A model generated the notes under the pieces. It was given only the letters and a program-made list of their open reading frames with translations, was not told the origin of the DNA and searched no databases. A stretch of 23,206 nucleotides of DNA. Origin: a virus. Position 1 is the first letter of the stretch. Each line of letters opens with the position of its first letter. Below are positions 1-7,400 of this stretch, piece by piece. The position numbers and the translations under genes are program-made. Where the stretch lies: positions 1-23,206 of the IMG/VR virus record IMGVR_UViG_3300006350_000053; one strand, 5' to 3'.

Positions 1-1304
1 TTCCTAATAATACTGGTTTAAAGGTTGGAGATATTGTTACTACTGATGGTGGTAGTGATTTTGCTGCTAATACTAGAGTAACAAATATTAATGGAACAAC
101 AATTACCATAAATGCAGCAGCTCTTACTTCTAGTACTGTAACTGTAAAATTTACTAATCCTATTAATGGATTAGAACCTTCAAATACAAATACTGCCTTT
201 ATAAAAATAGGAGATTGTGTTTATAGTTATAACCCATTAACTGGAGTAAGTACTGAATCTAATAATCAATATACTATTACTACTATTGCTCTGGTTGAAG
301 GAGAAGCACCAACTGGTGGATTTAAGAAAGATTCTGGATGGCAAGTAGAACATTATGTTGTTAATGGTATCCCACTAACAGAAATCAATAAGATCCATAA
401 TCAATTAGAGTACGTAACTCTTGATAGTTATCAGATTGATTTAAGTTCTTTAACAAGAACTCTTGCAACTACAAATACTACATTTGGTGGTAGAAAGGTA
501 TATGGAAGTAAGAATATAGCATATCATTCATTAATGCCTTTAATAGGGTATAGAGAGTTACCTGGAACTGCTATAGACGCTTCATTTAGAGGTACTACTG
601 GATCATCTATAGGAACTTCTTCATTCAGTGCACCTGGATCATCTGATGCTCCAACTACACGATCTTATAAGAGAGATTCTGCTTTTAGTCCAGTTGCATT
701 AAATGAACATAATTATTATAATACACCTAGAATAATTGCATCTGCTATTAATGAAGAAAGACAAATGGTAGGTACTCAATCTGGTCAATTACAATTTACA
801 CTTTCTAGTACATCAGATAATTTAAGTCCTGTAATAGATCAAGATAGAATGAGTATTGTAACAACTGGAAACAGAGTTACTGACTTTGATGGAACTTTTG
901 ATAAAGAGTTCTTCTTTAATGATGATAGTGATTATGATATTGGTTCAAGTCCAAAGCAAGATTTCAATGGTGCAAACTATATTACTAAGTTAATAACAGT
1001 TGCTAATGAGTGTACTTCATTAAGAATTGATTTTGCTGCATATAACTCATCAGAAACTGATATTGATGTATATGTTAAGTTGCTAACAGGTGATGAAACT
1101 AATCCTGGCGATCAAAGTTGGGAAGAGTTAACTGCTGTTGATTACTCTGGTAGTAAGAATGAATTTGATTTTATTGATTATACATACCAGAAAGATCTTT
1201 CTGGAAAGCAGTTTACACAATATCAAATTAAACTCAGAATGAGATCTCGTAATGCTGCTGTTGTACCTATTATTAAAGATTTAAGATGCATAGCTCTAGC
1301 TTAA
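1..1304 (+). CDS. Virion structural protein, C-terminal part (start outside window)
   Basis: The frame is open from position 3 to the TAA at 1302-1304, giving 433 residues of a longer protein. The first in-frame ATG (534) has no ribosome-binding site and lies inside continuous coding sequence, so it is not the start. The visible N-terminal part is Thr/Asn/Gly-rich beta sequence. The middle contains the helix-like HNQLEYVTLDSYQIDL, then RIIASAINEERQM and SPVIDQDRMS. The last 120 residues look like a beta-sandwich ending in IIKDLRCIALA. I recognise this C-terminal pattern (a SPVID-type motif followed by a terminal DLRxIALA) from large T4-like cyanophage virion proteins that lack an assigned T4 counterpart. 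It probably sits in the baseplate or tail-fibre attachment region. There are no signal peptide or membrane segments. The next gene starts inside its last 19 bases, suggesting translational coupling. The family assignment is from memory; the specific role is unknown. Confidence 0.75.
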   Translation, partial: PNNTGLKVGDIVTTDGGSDFAANTRVTNINGTTITINAAALTSSTVTVKFTNPINGLEPSNTNTAFIKIGDCVYSYNPLTGVSTESNNQYTITTIALVEGEAPTGGFKKDSGWQVEHYVVNGIPLTEINKIHNQLEYVTLDSYQIDLSSLTRTLATTNTTFGGRKVYGSKNIAYHSLMPLIGYRELPGTAIDASFRGTTGSSIGTSSFSAPGSSDAPTTRSYKRDSAFSPVALNEHNYYNTPRIIASAINEERQMVGTQSGQLQFTLSSTSDNLSPVIDQDRMSIVTTGNRVTDFDGTFDKEFFFNDDSDYDIGSSPKQDFNGANYITKLITVANECTSLRIDFAAYNSSETDIDVYVKLLTGDETNPGDQSWEELTAVDYSGSKNEFDFIDYTYQKDLSGKQFTQYQIKLRMRSRNAAVVPIIKDLRCIALA

Positions 1305-1507
1305 TACCAGTAGAAGGAAATTCAAATTTAAAAAGAGATCCTAAAACAGGAGCGATAGTAAATACTGATCGTAGCGAATATGAGAAATATATTGCTCAAC
1401 GTGAGGCAAGACAGTCAGATAAAGAGAGATTAAACAAGTTAGAGTCGGAAATTTCCGAAATTAAACAGTTGTTAGTTAAATTGACAACTGGTATAAATAC
1501 AAAATGA
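1286..1507 (+). CDS. Small coiled-coil virion-associated protein (SLIPVEGNSN family)
   Basis: This is a 73-aa protein. Its N-terminus carries SSLIPVEGNSNLKRDPKTG, followed by a charged stretch with TDRSEYEKYIAQREAR. Residues 45-66 form a heptad-like coiled coil (RLNKLESEISEIKQLLVKL). Small proteins with this opening motif recur beside tail-fibre genes of T4-like marine phages, where they are usually left without a function. The only ATG in frame lies inside the end of the upstream gene (19-base overlap), and no strong Shine-Dalgarno sequence precedes it, so expression probably depends on coupling. The last codons (GINTK) also contain an exact T4-type late promoter octamer for the next gene. 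A connector, oligomerisation factor or assembly chaperone is possible, but nothing in the sequence distinguishes these. Confidence 0.8.
   Translation: MHSSSLIPVEGNSNLKRDPKTGAIVNTDRSEYEKYIAQREARQSDKERLNKLESEISEIKQLLVKLTTGINTK
1492..1499 (+). promoter_or_regulatory. Candidate T4-type late promoter (TATAAATA)
   Basis: An exact TATAAATA octamer lies 22 bases before the ATG at 1522. T4 late genes are transcribed from this octamer by the gp55 sigma-like factor, and T4-like cyanophages encode gp55 homologues. A start about 6 bases downstream of the octamer would leave a short leader carrying AGGA at 1511-1514. The octamer lies within the last codons of the preceding gene. In AT-rich DNA an 8-mer like this can occur by chance a few times per window, so position is the main support. 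Confidence 0.5.
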
Positions 1508-1510
1508 TGT

Positions 1511-1514
1511 AGGA
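1511..1514 (+). promoter_or_regulatory. Ribosome-binding site for the 112-aa gene
   Basis: AGGA lies 7 bases before the ATG at 1522, which fixes that start. The upstream gene ends at 1507, so the site falls in the only 14-base non-coding gap here. Confidence 0.6.
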
Positions 1515-1521
1515 ATAATTA

Positions 1522-1860
1522 ATGCTAGCTGCGGTAACCAATTTAATTGCTTATCAGGGTGCTGATTTTACAAACACTTTCTATGTAACTAATGATAACG
1601 GATCAAGTTTCGATTTGACTGGTTTCTCAGCTGCAGGAAAGATAAAGAAGCACTACACGAGTAATACCTCAACAGATTTTGGAGTACTAATTGTACCTCC
1701 AGTAACTTCTGGTGCTATTACCATATCTTTGGCTAATAGTACAACAGCAGCAATGACTCCTGGTAAATATGTTTATGACGTTGTGGTAACATCAGCTCAG
1801 AATGTAAAATCCAGAATACTGGAAGGTGTAATAACTATCGTAGAAGGAGTAACAGTATGA
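1522..1860 (+). CDS. Small beta-sandwich tail protein (BppU-like N-terminal fold)
   Basis: The 112 residues read as alternating beta strands: NLIAYQGADFTNTFYVTND, then SFDLTGFSAAGKIKKHY, SGAITISLANSTTAAMTPGKY and VYDVVVTSAQNVKSRILEG. The pattern (YQGxDFxxxF, LTGxxxxxxIRK, xMxPGxYxYDV, ILEGxITIxxGVT) is common in small phage tail proteins. It resembles the N-terminal domain of baseplate upper proteins, and single-domain versions occur in T4-like marine phages beside fibre genes. It probably packs on a larger fibre or baseplate protein. An AGGA site and a late-promoter octamer precede it. Its stop overlaps the next start as ATGA (1857-1860), so the pair is likely translationally coupled. The fold resemblance is fairly clear; its place in the virion is inferred. 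Confidence 0.8.
   Translation: MLAAVTNLIAYQGADFTNTFYVTNDNGSSFDLTGFSAAGKIKKHYTSNTSTDFGVLIVPPVTSGAITISLANSTTAAMTPGKYVYDVVVTSAQNVKSRILEGVITIVEGVTV
1844..1849 (+). promoter_or_regulatory. Strong Shine-Dalgarno site for the 69-aa gene
   Basis: AAGGAG lies 7 bases before the ATG at 1857, inside the 3' end of the preceding gene. It is the best Shine-Dalgarno match in this gene cluster and supports the short downstream gene as real. Confidence 0.65.
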
Positions 1861-2066
1861 GTAGAGTTAGATTTGGGGATCAGGTATCTCCACAGGTATC
1901 TCGAATCGCTATAGGTGGTGCAGCAACCCTACAAAACCTTGCTGACGTTGACACAAGCACTGTTGGGCTTGCAGAAGGTTATGTTTTAGTATATGACTCA
2001 GCGAGTCAGAAATTTCAAACAACAAATGTTCTTAATCACGTAACAGTAAACGGGGGTAGCTTCTGA
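1857..2066 (+). CDS. Small structural protein with fibre-type C-terminal tail
   Basis: This 69-aa protein overlaps the previous gene (ATGA) and the next gene (TGATG at 2064-2068) and has a strong ribosome-binding site. The N-terminus is basic (MSRVRFGDQVSPQVSRIAIG). The middle has NLADVDTSTVGLAEGYVLVYD, a module (LsDVDtxxxxxGxVLVYDsxxxkF) that recurs in phage tail-fibre and tail proteins. It ends in VTVNGGSF, close to the LDGGTF end of the next protein. The size and layout fit a small adaptor or capping protein that borrows the final module of a fibre. No enzymatic motif is visible. I am sure that it is a gene and unsure of its role. Confidence 0.8.
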   Translation: MSRVRFGDQVSPQVSRIAIGGAATLQNLADVDTSTVGLAEGYVLVYDSASQKFQTTNVLNHVTVNGGSF

Positions 2067-4282
2067 TGGCATCAACCATCCTAGTAAAAAGAAGTACTGG
2101 CACATCCGTACCTAGTTCTTTAGAATTTGGTGAGTTAGCTTTAACAGTTGGTGCTGGTACTCAAGTCAACCGAGGAGATAGAATCTTCATTGGTGACAAT
2201 AACACTACAGTTCAAGTAATTGGAGGTAAGTATTTCACTGACATGTTAGATCATGTTCATGGAACTCTTACTGCAAATTCTGGAGTTATTGTTGACAACA
2301 ACAGTAAAATAGACAGATTTAGAGTAGATGATATTAATATAGACGGTAATGTAGTCGAAACTGACACTACAGACCAAGATATGATCTTCCGTGCCAATGG
2401 TACAGGTAAGATTGTAGTAGAAGATAGTCAAGAACTTGAATTTGGTACTACTGGAGATATCGAATTTAAGTTTGACGAAGTAGCAAACGTTCTAAGATTA
2501 GATAGAGTTGGGGCTAATGTGCCTGAGCTTCGACTTGACGATGATCTTAAGATTCAGTTTGGTACAGATGGAGATGCTGGAATTAGATACGATGAAGCAT
2601 CTACTGATAAGGTAAAAGTAGACGGTGCTGATTGGCAATTTGATAATGGAGTTCAAATTACTGCTGCTGACTTAACTGATGCAACAAACAGGACCAATGC
2701 TGCTGTAATGATCTCTGGTGGTTTGGGTGTTGATAAAATTGCATGGATTAAGGAACTTAAAGTTGATGATGATGCTGCTATTGGTACATCAAATACAGAC
2801 CAGTTAACTGTTGAATCTACGACAACATTTAACGCTGCTGTTACCTTCAACGGAACTAACGTATACAGTGGTACTACTAGTTTAACAGGTCAGTTAAACG
2901 TTGACAACCTTAGAATGGATGGTAATACTATTTCTACTGTTGCTGGTTCACAAATTATATTAGACCCAGATCCAGTTAATGGAGATGCTGCAGGTGACCT
3001 TGTTATTAGAGGAAACCTTCAAGTTGCTGGTACAACTACAACTGTTAACTCTACTCAGATGACAGTAAACGATCCTGTGTTTAACATAGGTGATACTACT
3101 TCTGAGAAAGCATTAACAGCACAGATACTAGCAAACGGTACAACATTTAATATTGATAATCCTTCTGGTATTGCTACTGGTGGATTAGTAACTGGTACTA
3201 ACGTTGGTAGCGGTGGTAGAACAATTACAGGTATAGATGTAGTATTCCATACTTCTGGTTCTATCAGTGGAGCAAGTAATGGAGATGCTATTTACCATAA
3301 GAAAGGTGGTGTATATGAACAGTTAGGTACTTTTGTTTCACAAACAGCATCTACTGTTAGAATTACATTAACTGCTGCACTTACTCTTAGAGAGACAGCA
3401 TTCTATGAGGAAACTGAATTAGCAGATGGTAACACTGGTACTCCTACTACAGTAACAATCAACAAAGATGCTACTGATCAGTCATGTTTTGAACTTACAG
3501 TTCTAACATTAAACGCTGGTATCTCTGCACAGATGGAGATAGGTGACTTTATTACTGTTACTCAGGGTTCTAATGACGGTATGGATCGTGGTATCCAGTA
3601 TTCTTATCATAATGGATCTGCAATCAAGCATGGATTCTTTGGTTTTGATAGAACTGCTGGTAAAGATGGTTTAGGTGCATTTACTTTTATAGAAGATGCA
3701 ACTAACACAAACAACATCTTTTCTCATACATTTGGTGCAGTTAGTGCTGTAGCAAAAGAGAAAGATGATAAAGATTATGAAAGTGGTACAACTATCGTTG
3801 CTCAAGCAAACCAGACATATACAGGTTTATCTGCTACTGGTGGTCAGGGAACTGGCATTGAGTTTACGATTGGAAGGGATGGTTCTGGTATTATAACTAC
3901 TATAACTATTACCTCTGCTGGTACATATTATGAAGAAGGTGACTTACTAACTATTGCAGGTAACGCAATAGGTGGTTCTGCAGGAACTGATGACTTAAAG
4001 TTAAGAGTTACTGCAATAACATCAAATAGAGGAACCGTTGTTCTTGGTGAACTAGAACTAGATACTGACTTAAGAGTTGAGTATGGTGGTACTGGTAGAT
4101 CTGAGTTTAACACTAATGGTATTCTTTATGGTAATGGCACTAGTGAATTACTAGAAACTGCTGCTGCCAACATGAGTAACCCAGGTATAACACCTGACGT
4201 TGCTACTTCATACCAAATTCTTACAGTAACATCTGCTGGTGTTCCTGTATGGACAGATACCCTCGATGGGGGTACGTTTTAG
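2066..4282 (+). CDS. Tail-fibre-like virion structural protein (738 aa)
   Basis: Residues 1-65 (ILVKRSTGTSVPSSLEFGEL, ending IFIGDNNTTVQVIGG) resemble the N-terminal domain of phage receptor-binding proteins such as Mtd. Residues 70-210 hold KIDRFRVDDINIDGN, then repeats of the form FGTTGDIEFKFDE...VLRLDR and FGTDGDAGIRYDE, typical of T4-like cyanophage fibres. Residues 270-340 are solenoid-like (LQVAGTTTTVNSTQMTVNDP). Residues 507-545 contain RGIQYSYHNGS, GFFGFDR and FTFIEDATN, another recurrent block. One GxGY-type unit follows at about 595-650 (GQGTGIEF...TITSAGTYYEEGDLLTI). The end has EYGGTGRSEFNTNGILYGNG and finishes WTDTLDGGTF. Probably a trimeric beta-structured fibre or baseplate appendage. 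The start overlaps the previous stop (TGATG), with a G-rich stretch at 2052-2059 upstream. Confidence 0.82.
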   Translation: MASTILVKRSTGTSVPSSLEFGELALTVGAGTQVNRGDRIFIGDNNTTVQVIGGKYFTDMLDHVHGTLTANSGVIVDNNSKIDRFRVDDINIDGNVVETDTTDQDMIFRANGTGKIVVEDSQELEFGTTGDIEFKFDEVANVLRLDRVGANVPELRLDDDLKIQFGTDGDAGIRYDEASTDKVKVDGADWQFDNGVQITAADLTDATNRTNAAVMISGGLGVDKIAWIKELKVDDDAAIGTSNTDQLTVESTTTFNAAVTFNGTNVYSGTTSLTGQLNVDNLRMDGNTISTVAGSQIILDPDPVNGDAAGDLVIRGNLQVAGTTTTVNSTQMTVNDPVFNIGDTTSEKALTAQILANGTTFNIDNPSGIATGGLVTGTNVGSGGRTITGIDVVFHTSGSISGASNGDAIYHKKGGVYEQLGTFVSQTASTVRITLTAALTLRETAFYEETELADGNTGTPTTVTINKDATDQSCFELTVLTLNAGISAQMEIGDFITVTQGSNDGMDRGIQYSYHNGSAIKHGFFGFDRTAGKDGLGAFTFIEDATNTNNIFSHTFGAVSAVAKEKDDKDYESGTTIVAQANQTYTGLSATGGQGTGIEFTIGRDGSGIITTITITSAGTYYEEGDLLTIAGNAIGGSAGTDDLKLRVTAITSNRGTVVLGELELDTDLRVEYGGTGRSEFNTNGILYGNGTSELLETAAANMSNPGITPDVATSYQILTVTSAGVPVWTDTLDGGTF

Positions 4283-4295
4283 CCCGTAACAAATT

Positions 4296-4490
4296 ATGAA
4301 TGACATCGACATTAATGCTTTAATATCAATCCTTCAAAAGAAGGTAACTGATTTGACTTTAACAAATATCGTTCTAGAAGCGAAAATAAACGATTTAACC
4401 AAACGGTTAAATAGTAGTATAGAAAATTCCAAACAAGAGAATGCTGTAGATGGCAACGAGAATTCAGCCAAAGAGGTCAACGACACCTAA
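4296..4490 (+). CDS. Small coiled-coil protein upstream of giant fibre gene
   Basis: This is a 64-aa protein. Residues 8-42 (from LISILQKKVTDLTLTNIVLE to NDLTKRLNSS) form a long amphipathic heptad pattern, followed by a polar acidic tail (ENAVDGNENSAKEVNDT). It begins 13 bases after the 738-aa gene, with no recognisable Shine-Dalgarno sequence. Its last 41 bases overlap the start of the 2538-aa gene in another frame. The arrangement repeats that of the 73-aa gene: a short coiled-coil gene ahead of fibre-type genes. It could be a trimerisation or assembly factor for the neighbouring fibre, which is inference from position. No known domain is evident. Confidence 0.7.
   Translation: MNDIDINALISILQKKVTDLTLTNIVLEAKINDLTKRLNSSIENSKQENAVDGNENSAKEVNDT
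4393..4412 (+). repeat. Perfect 8-bp inverted repeat (hairpin)
   Basis: ATTTAACC, loop AAAC, GGTTAAAT. It lies inside the 64-aa gene, 37 bases before the ATG of the giant gene. No U-run follows, so it is not a standard intrinsic terminator. It could affect mRNA folding near the downstream start, or be a chance product of AT-rich coding sequence. Confidence 0.3.
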
Positions 4491-7400
4491 TTCTAAACCG
4501 CAAGTAGCGGATCTTAGAAGTAATGAAATTGCCTTAAATATTCCTGATCGTAAGTTATTCATTAATAATAACGGTACGGTTGAGGAATTACTTAATGGTG
4601 CTCCAAATGACGAAACAATCATCACTTCGATGTTCGTTCAGAGCATCACGGATGGTGTTGGGAATACTTGGTTTGTTTCAAAGAATGGTACAGATAAAGC
4701 ACAGGTAGGTGGTAATAATCCTTTAAATACAGCAGCACAAAATACAAATCAGTGGGGAGCAACAGAGGGCACAGCATTTGCAACTATAAAGTATGCAATG
4801 ACATATGCTCAGTCAGGAGATGTTATTGAAGTTTCTGCAGGTGAGTATGAAGAGATATTTCCATTACAAATACCTGCAGGTGTAGCAGTAAGAGGTAGTG
4901 GACAAAAGAATACATTTATTAAACCAACAACTGGAACTAATCAATTAGATTGTTTCCAAATGATTGGTGATTGTATGATTGAAGATCTTACAGTCAAAGA
5001 TTACTTCTATAATAGTAGTAATGATACAGGATATGCATTTAAGTTAAAAAATAATTATAATGTAGCAACAGAAGGTAGAAGACCATATATTAAAGGTGTT
5101 AGTGTAATAACAAAAGGTAGTGTTACCAGTGCAAGTGACCCTCGTGGATTTAATCAAGGGGATGCTGGTAGAGGTGCATTAATTGATGGTTCAGTAGTAT
5201 CTACATCATCTTCAGAAGCAACTTTACTATTCAATGAGGTTACATTTATAGTACCTAATTCTAGAGGTTTATATCTTAAGAATGGTGCAAGAGCAGAGTG
5301 GTTAAACTCATTTACTTACTTTGCACAGGATAGTATTGTTGGAGAGAATCCAGGCGGTACAGGATTTGCTGGACAAGGTAAAATAAGATTAAAACTTAAT
5401 GGTATTACAGGAACATTTAATGTTGGTAATACTATTACACTTAGGAACTCTGGTGGAACTATAATAGCACAAGGAACTATTTCTGGAAATGATGGTACTT
5501 ATATAACAATTGATGGTCAGGGAACTGGAGAATTTGTAGAAGCTGCTGCAAGTACAGATGGTAAATCAATCACAGTAAATGGTGATACTCAGTTATCTAC
5601 AACAGAAAAGAAATTTGGTACTGCATCTGTCTTATTTGATGGAACAGGAGATGATTTATCATTAGCAACATCATCTGATTTCGGTTTTGGAACAGGTGAT
5701 TTTGCTGTAGAAGCATTCATACGACCAACTGCTATTACTGTTCTGGATACAATATTTGATTTTAGAACAGCAAGTCCAGAAGTGGCATTGGCGATTTCTA
5801 TCAATAGTAGTGGTCAAATCGTAGTTAATGTAAATGGTTCTAATGTTATTACTGGTGGATCTATATCTATAAACACATGGGCACACATAGCAGTTTCTAG
5901 AGTAAGTGGAACTACTAGTTTATTTGTTAATGGATCAAGAGTAGGATCTGCATACACTGATTCAAATAACTATGGAAATACAAAACCATTAACGATTGGT
6001 CGTTCAGGAGTAGATGGTGGTAATGCATTTGCTGGTTATGTTGATGAGATAAGAATTTCTAAAGGTGCAGCAAGATATGCTAACGCTGCTTCTATAACTG
6101 TTCCTACTGCAGCATTTGTTGCTGACGTTAATACTTCACTTCTTATACATGCTGATGGATTAAGTGGTAGTACTCAAATACTTGATGGTGGTATTACATC
6201 TCAGGATATTCAATCATCTAGTGGTGGTGTTGCACAGTTTATTACTCTTGCTGACTATACAGATTTTGGTGCAGAATTACGTTCTATAGGTTCTGCTTCA
6301 GTATATGGTACAAGAGGTATTACTGCTGATGGTAAGGGTGTTAGATTAAGATGTATTGTTCATAACTTTGGATATGTCGGTCTAGGTGCTGATCAAAGTA
6401 ATGATATTAGTAATGTAATTCAAGCAAACGAAGTTATTGAACAGAATAGTGGTAGAGCATTATTTACCAGTATGGATCAAAACGGTGACTTCCGTGTTGG
6501 TAATGCATTCTTTGTAGACCAAGAAAGAGGTACGGTTTCCTTCGCTGGTGGAGATTCGGGTGGTACTACTTTTGATCAATTAACTGTTAGTGGTTCGGGT
6601 AACACTACAACTATCTTACCTACACAAATTACAGTAGGTAATTTAGGGTTCTCTGGTGATCAAATTATTAACAATACTACTAATGGTATTGAACTTGGAT
6701 CAACATTAGAGTTATTAGACGGTACATCGGCTGATCCCTCACTCACGTTCATTAATGATAATGATTCAGGAATTTTCAGGGATACTGATTATGTTGAATA
6801 TACTATTAATGATGCAAATGAAGAAACCACAACACCAATAGGTAACCCATGGGCACTTGGATTTAAAGATGCAAGAAAATTACAAATTGGTAGAATTAAC
6901 TGGTCTCTTGTAAATTTAGCTGTTGCTGCTTCAAATATTGGTACTATTACTAATGTTTCTTTTGGTAATAACTATGCTCCAGGTCAACATTCATCTCCAG
7001 TTTCTGGTGGTGCTGGTACAGGAGCAACTTTAAATTATGAAATCTGGCCATTTACTGTAAATATAACCAATAAAGGTAGTGGATATACTCCAGGTACTAC
7101 ACAACAAGAAGATGTTGTTACTAACTCTGGTAATGGAAATGGTGGTAAGATTAATGTAGAAATACATGGTATTGAAACTGCAACTCTTAATGGAGGTAGT
7201 GGTTATTATACTGGTGATCTGGGAACTGGACATACATTTGGTAATATCCCATTCCAAGGTGGAAATGGAACAACAGGTGCTGCTAGTTTAGAAGTTGATG
7301 CTAATGGTGTTATTGTAACTGTAACTATTACACAGCATGGAACAGGTTATAATAATGGTGATGTACTTACTGTTAATAATAGCGATTTAATATACACAAA

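Noticed and set aside
534-1304. Treating ATG 534 as the start of the first gene
   Set aside because: The frame is open upstream to the window edge with the same composition, and no ribosome-binding site precedes 534.
1445-1458. 14-base perfect palindrome TCGGAAATTTCCGA
   Set aside because: It encodes the repeated coiled-coil SEISEI and sits mid-gene with no promoter nearby; likely a coding coincidence, not an operator.
4406-4413. GTTAAATA as a late promoter for the 2538-aa gene
   Set aside because: Two mismatches to TATAAATA, and it overlaps the arm of a hairpin; too weak in AT-rich DNA.
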